A DNA stretch of 64,000 nucleotides from Gordionus sp. m RMFG-2023. Lineage: Eukaryota; Nematomorpha; Gordioida; Chordodea; Parachordodidae. The stretch covers positions 54,227,561 through 54,291,560 of the forward strand of contig NC_088775.1 of NCBI RefSeq assembly GCF_954871325.1. The letters are read 5' to 3'. Below the pieces are notes generated by a model. It made no database searches. It was not told where the DNA came from and saw only the letters and a list, made by a program, of their open reading frames with translations. This document shows positions 24,401-35,400 of this stretch, piece after piece (the first letter of the stretch is position 1; each line of letters opens with the position of its first letter). The translations under genes were made by a program, and so were the position numbers.

Positions 24401-25563
24401 TAGGATAGGTTAATTTAAATTTTATGAAACTCTATTACTTATCATATAACTATTATTTAGTTGGTTTTGTAGGGGCTTGGATCTTAAATTCGACTTAACT
24501 AGCTATGAGCACGAACCCCTAGCACAGATCAATATATCTTAAGTTGATTTTTCTTGACCTTATTAATATATATAAATATATGGTTATTAGAGGTATCAAT
24601 CGCTAGCTAATTAGATCTATTGAATAGGTTGCAAACCATGTCTAGATGAGTGAAGCTATTTCTACGTAGGTCAGGAATTATTTTATCAGCACCAAATATT
24701 GATGGTATCAAATAAGTATAGTTCTGCCTTTATATGGTGTATATAATTTTGACCTGGGAGCGGGGGTAAAAAATATGGTCTCAAATTTGTTCGTGAAAAA
24801 AATTGACATGTCTATATCTTAACATTTAATTATTAAAAGATAAAAATATCTGCTAGATTACCAAAAATTAGGGTTTAATTTAGGTTCAGGATTTTTAAAT
24901 TCTATATAACGGAAATTTTGATAACATGAACTTAATCGAAAAAATCAATTCCTATAAAATTATTGGAAATAAAAAAAGGTTGCTCGTAACATTAAAAACC
25001 GTTTGAAAAAATGTTATGTATGTAGATTGTGGTATTTATTATTACCTCTGATTGAAATTGAAATATAAAAGATTATAATCTTCAAGGATGAGGTAATAAG
25101 AGGCAAATTTTGAGGATTAAGATGTTTAATTGATATATATTTTTTTAAAAAACTCATAGAATTTATGAACCCCAAACTATCTTCTTTTTTTCCTGAAATA
25201 ATGACCTGAATTTTAGTAATTTATTGATTTCTTCAAAACAGTAAGGGCTTGTCTATTAAAAAAAATTATAACTCAAATTTAGTCGACTACGCTTTGAAAT
25301 TTTTTCATTTTATTTATTTAAATCTTTATAAATCATGGTAAATAAAATTATACAATTACAATAAAAAAATCGAATAAAATATATAAAAAAATCGAATAAA
25401 ATATACAAAAATATCGTCTTGTTCATCTTCATTTGCCAAATCTTTTTCTTCCGGAAAGCTTCAAAATAAATATAAAGATATATTGGAAGAATTAAATAAT
25501 CATTAAATTTTACAAATTTTTTTCGGAGAGGGGAGGGAAGGTAAAAAAATTATTGTTTAAAGT

Positions 25564-27200
25564 TTAAAAAAATATTATTCGGACTAAATATATGTTAAAA
25601 TGGTCTAAAAACATAATCACAACAAAGTATACATTAATATTTACATCCAAAAGATCTACATCCCAATAATTCAGGCACAGGCATTGTTTTAGGGTTTGTG
25701 AAGCCATCCTATTTCTTTTTTTTGTCATACAATCAACCGCCCTGCTGAAAGTCCTCTCACTTGCAACACTTGTACTTTGTTGAGCTAAATAATCCCTAGC
25801 CATTAACGACAAAGTGGGATATGTTTCGGCGTTCTTTGCCCACCAATCCAATATATTTGTTGATGAAGGCGCAACGGGCTCCTTGAGATATTCCACGATT
25901 TCATCTCTCGTGGGATTTGGGTTATCAATAGCCTCTCTGAAAATAAATATAAAAATACAAGGTTAATTATATTTCTAAGTATTTATATTTACTTTCGCAG
26001 CTTATTATGAATAATAACTGAGTAAGGTTGCGAGTCAATATCATCAGTAAACTCATAAGCCGTTGCTTGGTATGTTGGCCAGGCATAAACTTTGTGAATT
26101 TCTTTGAATTCTTTGTCATATTTTTTATTTAATATGCATTTTGGCATATATTTTTGTTTTGTTTTAGGATCTAGAAAGCTAGATATGTAATTTGCTAGGG
26201 TACAAAAAAAGCCTTCGTAGGCCTCACATTTAGTCAGTATCAATTTAGCTGCTTTTTTGATAACCTCATTATCATGTGAATTAGATGTTTCAAAAAATTC
26301 CCCATCGAAGCGACGAATAAAACCGCCGTCCCAATAGTTGTACTTTCCGATGAAACTTCACATGTAATCTGGAAAAATGGTTTAAGGAAGGTTTCAATTT
26401 CCTTTAAATATTTTGCCTCATTGACATTTATGTAAAATTCATCTTTGGGAAGACATTCTTCCCCCAATCGTTTAATAGCATCTAAATTCTATAAAATAAA
26501 ATATATTATAAAAATAACATTTAAGATATTGCTTAAATTACTTTATTTATAGTAGAAATCATAAGATACTTATCACCTAGTGACCACGTCGAGTGGTAAT
26601 CGAGTGCCACCCGAGATTTTGATATATCTTTGCATTAGCTTGGGAGAAAGGTGAAGTGATTTCACCAATTTATGAATTTTTTCTAATTTTGCATCAAAAA
26701 TATTTAGTCCTTCTTTAACTATAATATTAATAACGTGAGCCAGGCATCTATGGCTAAAAATGGTATACTATATTTTTCCATGTAATGTTTAATGATTAAA
26801 TCTGATGCACTAATCATATTTTTAGCATTATCATGCGTTAATGCTAAAATTTATTTTTCAATCTCAAATGTTTCTATAGATTTTATTAAATAATAACATA
26901 TATCTTGCCCACTGTGAGGGTGCGGCAATTCTATAAGATCTAGTAGATGGTTTTTTAATTTCCAATCTTTGGAAATATAATGTATTGTGATTGCACAATA
27001 CGACAGGGAATTAATCCCTGTCCAAATATCAGTAGAGAGGGATATTTTTCCCTCTATATTTTTTAGTTTAGCTATAAGTTTGAATTTAGCATTTTCATAT
27101 ATAGAATGCAAATAAATTCTGGCAGTTTGTCTTGACCAGATCTTTTCACTTTTAAATATAAATTTAAAGATATCCTTGAATTCTTCCGAGGCAAATAGAT
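25564..27200 (-). pseudogene. hAT-3 transposase, lacking an N-terminal part
   Basis: Blocks in order on the minus strand: 26851-27200 (KISLSTDIWTGINSLSYCAI, containing the first catalytic Asp context, then ITIHYISKDWKLKNHLLDLI); 26240-26467 (KDEFYINVNEAKYLKEIETF); 25989-26243 (FLDPKTKQKYMPKCIL); and the C-terminal dimerisation domain 25564-25896 (STSVASERTFSRAVDC, LKQCLCLNYW), followed by a stop. The coding region starts right against the right subterminal repeat block, with no BED zinc finger, so the 5' part has been lost or lies in an unrecognised exon. Blocks are in different frames, with one gap (25897-25988) compatible with a short intron. Decayed. Confidence 0.85.
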
Positions 27201-27659
27201 TAAATGGTAGATTGTTTTTTATAATTCGAGTCGCGACTTGAGTTCACGACTCAAGTTCATAACTCGAGTCGCGACTTGAGTTCACGACTCAAGTTCAAAA
27301 CTTGAGTTGTAAAAATGAGTCGACTAATCGACCCATGAGTCGATTATTGCGACTTCGACTCGGAGTCGAAGTCAGGAGAACTCGACTATTTCAACACTAT
27401 GTATAAGTATGGGATTACAGGAAAACATGACTCCTATGGTTTGATTAGATCACATATGGTCTTGTTGATGCTGCAAAAAAAATGATAAAAAATATGTTAT
27501 ATTATCTCAAGATCAAAGTACATGTGAATGGGATATTGAAATGCAAAGTGTTTCTACATTTCTCAATACCACGATAATGGTTTATGCTAAATATGGATCT
27601 TCATTTTGTTGGCAAATGTATCTGCCATTTAAAAATGATGATGGAAATAAAAAAATTTG

Positions 27660-28462
27660 ACTGAAATATTTATATTAACAATTATGGATCCCATTTTTTA
27701 ATGTTATTGATTTTGAAAATTAATTACAAATCTTGATATTTTACATTTTTTTACTAAAAGCATTTTAGTTGATTATATTTGTCTATATACATTTTTCTTT
27801 TTATTTATCCTATTATGAGATTAAATAAAGCATAACATATAAAGATATTTTTTTTAATCATGCCCATTTTAAACATATATCTCATTACAACACCATATAG
27901 TTACACCAATTATTATGTTTACTTTAGATTAATTTCTATTGCTTATACAAATTTTCTCACATTTTAAAAATAAATTTAGAGATTTTTTTAAAATTTGAAT
28001 TAACCCTTTTTTAAATCTACTCAAAAATGACTATATTAAAAATAGTATATAACATGAATATCATTTTTTTAAATAAAAAAATTGTCACTAAATAAGAATT
28101 AATAAAATGTTAAAATCCGTAATAAATTTTTTAAAGGTAAATATTTTTCCAAAATACATGTATATTTGACCAGTTTGAAGTAATTTAAAAAAAATAATCA
28201 GATATAGGTCAGTTTTTTATCTAGAAATGTTACCAAACCTAGTACCATGTTTAATTCAGACAAAAGTGTTGCAATTAAGTTTTTATTTTTATTTACTATA
28301 TAAATATAATAATTGTGTAATTAGAATAGCATAAAATATTTGCATGTCATATTTAATTAATAGAATTTAAAAAAATTGTTTATCTTTATGCTTTCTATTT
28401 ATATAAACTCAAAGTGTTATGCTTGGTTGATTATTGAAAAATGGTAATAGCTTGTAAATTCA
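27660..28462. other. A+T-rich flank, contains a segment repeated at 32520-32775
   Basis: No gene. About 28318-28450 is a direct repeat of 32520-32775: 'agaatagcataaaata', 'tttaaaaaaattgttta' and the later 'ctcaaagt' and 'ggtt(g/a)att' landmarks are shared. The second copy carries about 100 extra bases in its middle. Confidence 0.55.
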
Positions 28463-28582
28463 ATTAAAATAGGCCGTGACTGCTACTAACGCCAGTGATA
28501 TTTAGTGAAAAAACTAAATATCACACCTGCGATATTTAGTGAAATATCCCACTTAGCTATATTTTCAAATATCAATATCATT

Positions 28583-28683
28583 CAAAATAATTTTAGCTGA
28601 ATTCTGCAAATGAAATCAAAATAATTTTAGCTGAATTCTGCAAATGAAATCAAAATAATTTTAGTTGAATTCTGCAAATGAAA
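28583..28683. repeat. Three tandem 34-bp repeats
   Basis: Three head-to-tail copies of a 34-base unit containing AATTTTAGCTGAATTCTGCA, starting at 28583, 28617 and 28651. The third has one change (GTTGAATT). They lie just inside the left end of the 28472-33017 element. Confidence 0.9.
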
Positions 28684-29519
28684 AATAATGGCCCAGCCCA
28701 ATTTTTAAAATCAAGCGTGGTCCATACCTGTAATTCTGATATTTCAAATAAAACTAAGACATAAATTTAGGAAGCTTGGAGGGATTAGGGAATAACTAAT
28801 ATAAAGTAAAGATACACCTTTTAATGACATTCAAAAGACCTACTTATTAACCTAAGCTTATAAAATTGAAAGAGTTACCTAAGCTTATAAATTGAAAGAG
28901 TTACATATGCATAACATAATCCCCTACAGCAAACAATTAAAATTGAAAAACTAAAAAATATGAATACGGGTTTGTAAATATAATAAATACTTTTTGACTA
29001 TGCTCATTAATTGTAACCATATTTAATATGAAAAATATAAATAAAAAAAGTTCCTGAAAATACATTCACTAGTTTTATATGGTAAATTTTTTTATGTATT
29101 TTGACATAAAATTTATTTTTAGTTTTATCATCTGCAAATTAAAAAATAATTTGAACCCAAGTTTTTTTTAAAACACCCTAATATTAAATCAAAAAATATT
29201 AATTTATAAAATTTTAATTGCCTTGTCCCAATTACAAAGACTCTAGTTTTTTTTTAATAAATAAGAATTAAAAACATTTTTTTTATATTTATCTGGTTTC
29301 TAAGATTTTAAGCCTCCTGCAACTTCTAAGGCATTAATTTGCTTTTTTTGTTAAAATTTTATTTATTATATATGGATAAATACAGATAAACTATGACCAA
29401 TAGTCAAACCTGGTAATTAACCTTCTAAAATTTAATAATATATTATTCTAACTGACAAGAAAATTTTTCTTTACTTTTCATAAAATAATTTAAAATGATA
29501 TAGAAAAAAATACTTAATC

Positions 29520-29740
29520 CTTTATAGCATGTAGGGGGGGGGATACATACTCTAGTTGTATAAAGAATGTTATTACCTATTTTTTGCATAAATCTTTTAG
29601 CTTAATATTTGTAGGTAAATATATATCTGCAAAATAATTTTTAATTTTGTTTCATGATTCAGTAGTTATAATGGTTTTTTGGAGCTTGGGATTGCATAAC
29701 CCCACCTAATCATGCCCATTATGTGGGTTTTCCACCTGAT
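29520..29740. repeat. Dispersed repeat, also at 44035-44240
   Basis: Shares 'tatatatctgcaaaataa', 'gttttttggagcttggga' and 'acc(c/t)aacctgg/caccta..tcat' type landmarks with 44035-44240 in the same orientation. Each is preceded by a G-rich bit. Possibly two copies of a small non-coding transposon. Confidence 0.45.
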
Positions 29741-30125
29741 TTAAAGAGTAAATAATAAAAATTTTTAATAACCTGTTATTGATGAAATGATAATATATTA
29801 TTTACATGATAAAAGTAGGCTACAAATATACTTTTATGCACAAATACAATTAGTTGACTAGATACTACTTTTTATTAAAATATAAAAAATGTCCCAGGTA
29901 TATATGTTTATAAATGAATTTATAATATATGGATAAAACTATACTATAATGATAATTTATATTTCTTATATATATATATACAACCAATAAATTTATTTAT
30001 TTCATGAATAATATATAATAGATGAAATAAAAGCCATTTGTCATTTAAAAATACGAAGATATTCCTTCGAAGCAATGTAGCCGCACAGGAGATCTCAATA
30101 TCTGTAGCCCAGGTGCCATTGCTAC

Positions 30126-32109
30126 CAGGGTTAGCAGATGTCACGATTTAGCGATGATTCTCACGATATCATACCTAATTTTTTACTTACCCACGTTTTC
30201 TCACACTTCACGCTTTTCTCACATTAAAATAATCACACTTTGTCTCACACTTAGTCTCACTTTTTCTCACGTTTTTAAATTTTTTCAAAATATTTTTAAA
30301 TTTTTTTAATAATATTTTTAAAAACAAATATAAAATTTTAAATTAATTCACAACAGAAATTCAATTTTTAGAAAGTTTATCAAGTATAACTATAATATGA
30401 ATTTAAATAACTATACATTTCTTTATGGATTTTCTAAATTTTATTTAAAACTCGTAAAATTTTAAATGAAATAAATTAAGGGCAAATATTATAAAAGGTC
30501 TAAAAAACAATCATCCGTTTTCAATACTACGGATGCATAGAATAAAGGTCATATAAAAACATTTCCCTTATTACTTAGATACTTCAACAAAAAGAGTGGA
30601 ATAAATGTTTAATTACTTAGAATTTTTCCGTCTGACAGTGAAACCCCTAAAGACATATCTAGATGCTTGATAGAAAATTTAAAATTCGCTGAACTTGATA
30701 TTGCTAATGTAACGGCCTATTGTGCAGATAACGCATCTGTAAACTTTGGGAAAAATTAAAGTATTTGGACAGAATTGAAAGGCCATAGTAATAATATACC
30801 AATGGGTTGTATTTGCAACATTCTTCACAATTCGTTTAAAGAGGCCATAATTTTTCTTAAATATGATATTGAGAGTATAGTAAATAAATGCTATAATGAA
30901 TTTAGCAACTCGACAATAAGAGTTACATCTTTAAAAGAATTGGTAGAATGGTGCAATTTAGAATGGTCAGAATCACTTCGACATGTTCCAACACCCTGGC
31001 TTATATTAATCACAGCGATTAAGCCGATGCTTAAGTATTTTCAACCCCTTAAAGAATATTTTTTATCATTATCAGCAACCCCACCAATTTTGAAAATAAT
31101 TTTTGGAGATGATTTTGCAGAGGCATATTTAGGTGTTTTCCTTAACGTTGGCACTTTAGTCAATAACATAAATTTACGATTGAAATCTGAAGATGTATTA
31201 GCAATATATATAAATGATCTTATCCTAAAACTAAAGAATTCATTAATTTAAAAATTCAACAAAATTTTTATGGGAGCATTTCTAAAATATACAACATAAT
31301 AATGATGTAGAAATGGCAATAAATTTCAAAAATGAATCAAAGATATTTATAAAAAATATTATAGAATATGTAGAAAAAGGTTATGATATCATAGATAATA
31401 TATGGAAATATCTTAGCCCTATGACATTAAAATAATGTCCAGAATTTGAACAATTACAAAAAATTATTAGTAATTATAAAATACCAAAAATAGATACAGA
31501 AATTCTCTTTGAGGAATATTTACAATTTTATTCCTATTATGAAGAAAAATTATCAAAAAACTATCACATGAATACCCAAGAAAAATGGAGGGATTTCTTT
31601 CTAATAAAAACTCACCATTGATAGAGAAAATATGAATTTTCTATTTTCTATTTTCTATTCCGCATTCAAATGCTTCATCAGAGAGAATATTCAGACTAAT
31701 GACTACTGCTTGGCGAAAAGAACGTCATCATTGGAAGTTGAACTTATGGTTAAACAAAATTAAGTATTCATGCAAAGAGTTTTCAGCCTATCTCCACAGC
31801 CGATGGGAAATCTTTATTGCCTCTTTTAAAATCATCTATCAAATATATAATTAATATTATGCTATATTTATAAACATGAGAAAATTATATATCATAATTG
31901 TTATTAGTAAATCAATAAAGAATTTTCATTGTCTTTAAAATCTTGTTATGTTAAATATAACATATTAACTTAGAGAGTATGCTACATCAATTACCCCGGG
32001 CAAAAGCGGGCCGAAGGCCCACAAATTGGGGGGTATGGGAACGAAGTTTTCCATTAATTATTATTAAAAAAAACTCACGTTTTCAAGTGAAGAATATATG
32101 GCAACCCTG
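30126..32109 (+). mobile_element. hAT-4 DNA transposon, short
   Basis: Left end CAGGGTTAGCAGATG; right end read inward CAGGGTTGCCATATA. Target duplication ATTGCTAC (30118-30125) and ATTGCAAC (32110-32117), one mismatch. Length is 1.98 kb. The left end has about eight TCTCAC motifs (30155-30290). The right end holds a GC-rich GCGGGCCGAAGGCCC hairpin near 32005 like that in hAT-2. The transposase is on the plus strand. Confidence 0.88.
30530..31853 (+). pseudogene. hAT-4 transposase fragment
   Basis: Blocks: about 30545-30770 (ETPKDISRCLIENLKFAELD, then VTAYCADNASVNFGKN, the second catalytic Asp context); 30775-31251 (GCICNILHNSFKEAI; WSESLRHVPTPWLILITAIK; LKEYFLSLSATPP); decayed coding through 31290-31600; and the C-terminal dimerisation motif at 31651-31853 (PHSNASSERIFRLMTTAWRK). 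A TAA separates the first two blocks and others interrupt the third. The N-terminal zinc finger and first catalytic Asp are not found, so the element is 5'-truncated internally. Same general group as ZMYM/ZNF862-like hATs. Confidence 0.85.
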
Positions 32110-32349
32110 ATTGCAACCCATTTTGTTTTACACTACATTGTGTTATCCCCTATGAATTCGCTAAAGAAGTTGGCATGTTTTTCTTGAAGCATAAAAGATA
32201 TCAGAACAGTCCTGATCATTTCATGATGTTGCTCATTATTGCTGATTTCCTTGCTAAGACGTCTATAATAATATTTTGAATAGATTCTATAGGTTTTTAT
32301 TAATAAAATACCCGAAAAAACAGTTTTCATCACTTATAATTGCATCAAC

Positions 32350-32964
32350 CTTATCTACCTCATATTAGTGTCAACACTTTATACAATTATGATTGAAAGA
32401 TTAAAAATATAGTTCATTGCATAACTTAATATAGAATTAAAGTTTCTCATCATGAAGTAGGATATTTGTGTAATATATGACAGAAATTAGTTTATAATGG
32501 ACTGAATTCAACTGAAAAAGTATTTAGAATAGCATAAAATAACTTGATGTCATGTTTAATTATTAGATTTAAAAAAAATTGTTTACCTTTGTACTTTCTG
32601 ATTCTGTGCCTTCCATAGCAGCAAATTATGAAGTAGAGAAGTGGAATCAAAAAATATTTTTCTCTAACCAGTGAATACCTATTATTTAAATTAAAAATTT
32701 ATATAAAATAAATCTGTACACTCAAAGTATTTTAATACTAAAACAGTATAATGTTGAATGCTGGGTTAATTATGAAACATTACCCAGAGAATATTTAAAT
32801 TTAATATATAAAAAGTACTATATTGCTAATTTGTTAATTATTGAAATATAAACATAATGCATAATTCAATAACTTTAAAAATAAATCCATTTTTTTATAA
32901 AATGGATGATTTTAAATATCGCGGGCACATGGTGTTAAACATATTTAATAAACGAGCCGAGGTT
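32350..32964. other. Non-coding right interior of the 9-bp-duplication element
   Basis: A+T-rich, no gene seen. It includes the direct repeat of 28318-28450 at 32520-32775. Confidence 0.45.
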
Positions 32965-33523
32965 GTGATATTTAGTTTTTTCACTAAATATCACGGGCGT
33001 TAGTAGCAGTCATGGCCATTAAAATAGGCCGTAAATGATAAAGACTTTTTTTCACCTTTTCGAAAGGCGACAAAAGATACCATATAATAAAACTTAAGTT
33101 CCTAGAAACTCTTTTTGATATTCTTATTATCATACTTTTAGTTAATTAATTATTCATTTTATTTATCAAGTTATTTAACATTTAAATTAATGTCATGGCC
33201 ATCGGGATATTTTTATTAACCGTCATAGGTCATTGTAAAAAAATATATAATATATATAAATAAACAAAAAAAATAAAATAAAATACATTTATCTTAACCT
33301 TCAAAGGTCATGATAAAAATAGTTCAAAGTACAAGGTAGATGTACTTCAATTTTTCTTTAAAATAAATAATAATATAAAGGATACTGTTAATTTAAGGAA
33401 AGAGGGTAAACTCACTGAATCAGGGGGAAATTTTTAATATTTTTTTTTTATTTATTTATTTTATAAAAAATAATAAATATAAGATCGTTTGGATATTTTT
33501 TTGGTGTAATTTTATCATAAAAA

Positions 33524-33740
33524 CGGAGTATATTTAAAAATTTAAAAAAAGAACTGTATTTAAAAATTTTAACAAATGATTTAAAAATTTAAAAAAATAG
33601 TAAATTTAAGAATTTAAAAAAACGAGTATATTTAAGAATTTAAAAAAACAGATTATATTTAAGAATTTAAAAAAACAGATTATATTTAAGAATTTAAAAG
33701 AACAGAATATATTTAAGAATTTAATAAAACGGAGTATTTT
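33524..33740. repeat. Minisatellite of ~27-29-bp units
   Basis: About seven or eight head-to-tail copies of a unit like TATATTTAAGAATTTAAAAA followed by AACAGAT. The 3' copies are nearly identical; the 5' copies are more diverged. Confidence 0.85.
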
Positions 33741-33935
33741 ATTTGTGGAAATTTTTATAATTCTTACACTTTACTATTATATGTAAAACTAGATAATTAA
33801 TCAATTTATTTGAATAAACATAATATATATGTATATACAATGATAATATAGATATATATTTTTAAGGAAAAACAAAAATAATAATAATATTCACATATAT
33901 ATAAATGAGAGAAGATTTTCTTCCTTATCTGAGGA

Positions 33936-34071
33936 TGCTTGCCTTAAGATCTCTCCATAAACGCTCAATACGCTAAGTGTGGGTTGATATATCATTAGGG
34001 TCTATAAAGTTTTTGCTATGATTGACAGAGTAATGATCATATCCATTTTCATTCAGATTGTTATAACCTGG
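33936..34071 (-). pseudogene. Merlin/IS1595-like transposase fragment
   Basis: The minus-strand reading gives GYNNLNENGYDHYSVNHSKN, then FIDPNDISTHT, one stop, and RIERLWRDLKASIL. This matches the C-terminal half of Merlin (ISXO2/IS1016-like) DDE transposases, whose signature is 'H..VNHS.NFVDP.TG.HT..IE..W...K'. The final E of the catalytic triad is in the RIERLW context. Only about 45 residues survive. The rest of the gene and the inverted ends were not found; sequence upstream (34072 onward) is A+T-rich with a duplicated segment. Confidence 0.65.
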
Positions 34072-34123
34072 AAAAATATTTAATTTTAAGATTTATCAAT
34101 ATTTAATTTACCCCCTCCATTAA

Positions 34124-34310
34124 AAAATTTCTACCAAAATCCAGACGATCATTTATTTATTATTTTTTAATAAAAAAAATAATCTAAAATTACGCCAATT
34201 GAACCAGGTATGCAAAATTATTAAAACTTTTGAGTAATGAAATTTTGAATTATTATTACATCAAAAAATTTCTACCAAAATCCAGAAGATCTTATATTTA
34301 TTATTTTTAG
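34124..34310. repeat. Direct repeat of about 45 bp
   Basis: 'aaaaaatttctaccaaaatc' followed by caga(c/a)gatc occurs at about 34125 and 34265, about 140 bases apart. A small palindrome (CCTAGACT...AGTCTAGG) follows at 34331-34358. Confidence 0.6.
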
Positions 34311-34869
34311 CCAAATAAAAGGATCGTAACGCCTAGACTCACATTCACCCTAGTCTAGGAGCTTTACATAAATATACAGCTATGTGGTATATATCGATAG
34401 AAAAAATTATTGAAAAAAATACTTTTTTATTCTATGAACATTTCCGGTTTTGTACTTCCGGTTTTTGGTATTAATAGGGTTCCATCACATTCATTTATAT
34501 TTCATATTAGAGATCTATTATCAAGTTATATAATGAAGTTTAAATTATTGCTCTAACCTAATTCTTTGAGATATTTTAAAACTAATGAAGTGCATTGTCA
34601 AAAATGAAAATTTATTCGCTCTTTTAGTTTCCAGCGAGTAAGTGGTGAAGGAAGTAAAATTTCATTATTTTCTTAGTTATAGAATATATTACAAATATAC
34701 AATATTTAAAAAATATTCTGAGGGGATCGGATTGAAAATCGACCTTTTTAAGTTGATTTGATAAGGAATTCACCATATATATGTGTATGTTATCTCATGA
34801 ACATTATTAATATTATTAATAAATAAGAACTATGTAATGCTTGTCATTTCATTTTTATAACAATATTCA

Positions 34870-35400
34870 TATACTAATATTTAAAATTATGATTAAAATG
34901 TTAACCTTTTGGCTGTGAAAGTATTTACCACAAAAGAAGTATATTTCGAACCTATATCAAAAAAAATATATCTCATTTTTTGATTCGCCCGATAATTTTT
35001 GGAGTGATATAATAAAATTTAAAATTTAGTCTTTTCGATGTGAATGTATTTACGACAAAAATGAATATTTCTAACCGATAAAAAAAATCTAAGAAATTTT
35101 AGACTTGCAATTAATTCTGAGTTCAAAGATATAATAGAGTTTAACTTTTCGCCTATACCAATATCGACGGAAAATACATCTAAGCATTTTCACAATTTAA
35201 TTCTTTCAATGATTTAATAAAATTTAAAATTATGATTATATGTTAGTCTTTACCGCGAATTTATTTAAGACAAAGAAATAATATTTCTAATCGATAAGGA
35301 ATAACATGAATCTTATTCGCAATTTAATTCTGACTTCAAAGATAAATAAAATTTAAAATATGATTAAAAGCCTATTCTTTTGAGATTTAAATATTATTTT
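34870..35400. repeat. Degenerate ~110-150-bp repeat array
   Basis: Three to four diverged copies carry the ordered landmarks 'aaaatttaaaattatgatta', 'ttagtcttt', 'gtgaatgtatttacgaca', 'atatttctaaccgata', 'caatttaattctgagttcaa'. Likely an old satellite or duplicated non-coding repeat. No gene. Confidence 0.55.

Larger units (their letters stand above)
23790..27399 (-). mobile_element. hAT-3 DNA transposon
   Basis: Left end TAGTGTTGTTAAACGACTC; right end CAACACTA. An exact 8-base target duplication TGTATAAG lies at 23782-23789 and 27400-27407. Length is 3.61 kb. Both ends are packed with ACTCGAGTCG-like palindromic motifs: many copies at 23806-24400 and a dense block at 27225-27385. The minus-strand transposase occupies 25564-27200. 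The left subterminal zone (23790-25500) is otherwise non-coding. Confidence 0.93.
23449..27658 (+). pseudogene. OTU-domain (deubiquitinase-like) pseudogene, copy 1, interrupted by hAT-3
   Basis: OTU cysteine proteases cleave ubiquitin or ubiquitin-like chains; the family has an N-terminal D-G-N-C box and a later W/H region. The first piece, about 23457-23561, ends TNRNCFYR at a GT donor (gtaatc). The second piece begins after an AG at 23780 with MYK and continues, after the transposon, as YGITGKHDSYGLIRSHMV (27408-27465), the helix that follows the catalytic box in OTU proteins. A shifted frame then reads STCEWDIEMQSVSTFLNTTI and SFCWQMYLPF, like the OTU C-terminal half, and ends about 27658. 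hAT-3 sits nine bases into the second exon. The A-rich stretch near 27480-27495 holds a frameshift. Catalytic Cys is present in sequence context NRNC. Similarity is by motif only. Confidence 0.6.
29990..32350 (-). pseudogene. OTU-domain pseudogene, copy 2, interrupted by hAT-4
   Basis: The N-terminal part at 32133-32333 reads YYYRRLSKEISNNEQHHEMI and RTVLISFMLQEKHANFFSEF, then IGDNTM, fitting the helix after the OTU catalytic box. The C-terminal part at about 30000-30144 reads NGTWATDIEISCAATLLRRN, IFVFLNDKWLLF, the second half of the fold (GTWATDIE is a characteristic OTU signature). The two parts are collinear and separated only by hAT-4 with its 8-base duplication. It lies within the 28472-33017 element. 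The catalytic Cys region upstream of YYYRRL is not clearly preserved (stops and A+T-rich reading). Not functional; OTU assignment is by motif. Confidence 0.65.
28472..33017. mobile_element. Terminal-inverted-repeat element with 9-bp target duplication, carrying an OTU gene
   Basis: Left end GGCCGTGACTGCTACTAACG; right end read inward GGCCATGACTGCTACTAACG. The inverted ends are about 53 bases and include a hairpin each (28495-28524; 32965-32994; stem GTGATATTTAGT). The exact 9-base duplication ATTAAAATA lies at 28463-28471 and 33018-33026. Nine bases suit Mutator-like elements and also Merlin. Excluding hAT-4, the element is about 2.56 kb. No transposase was recognised; the only coding remnant is an OTU-domain pseudogene on the minus strand. 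After the right duplication the flank reads GGCCGT, the same six bases that open the left end, which is curious. Confidence 0.75.
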
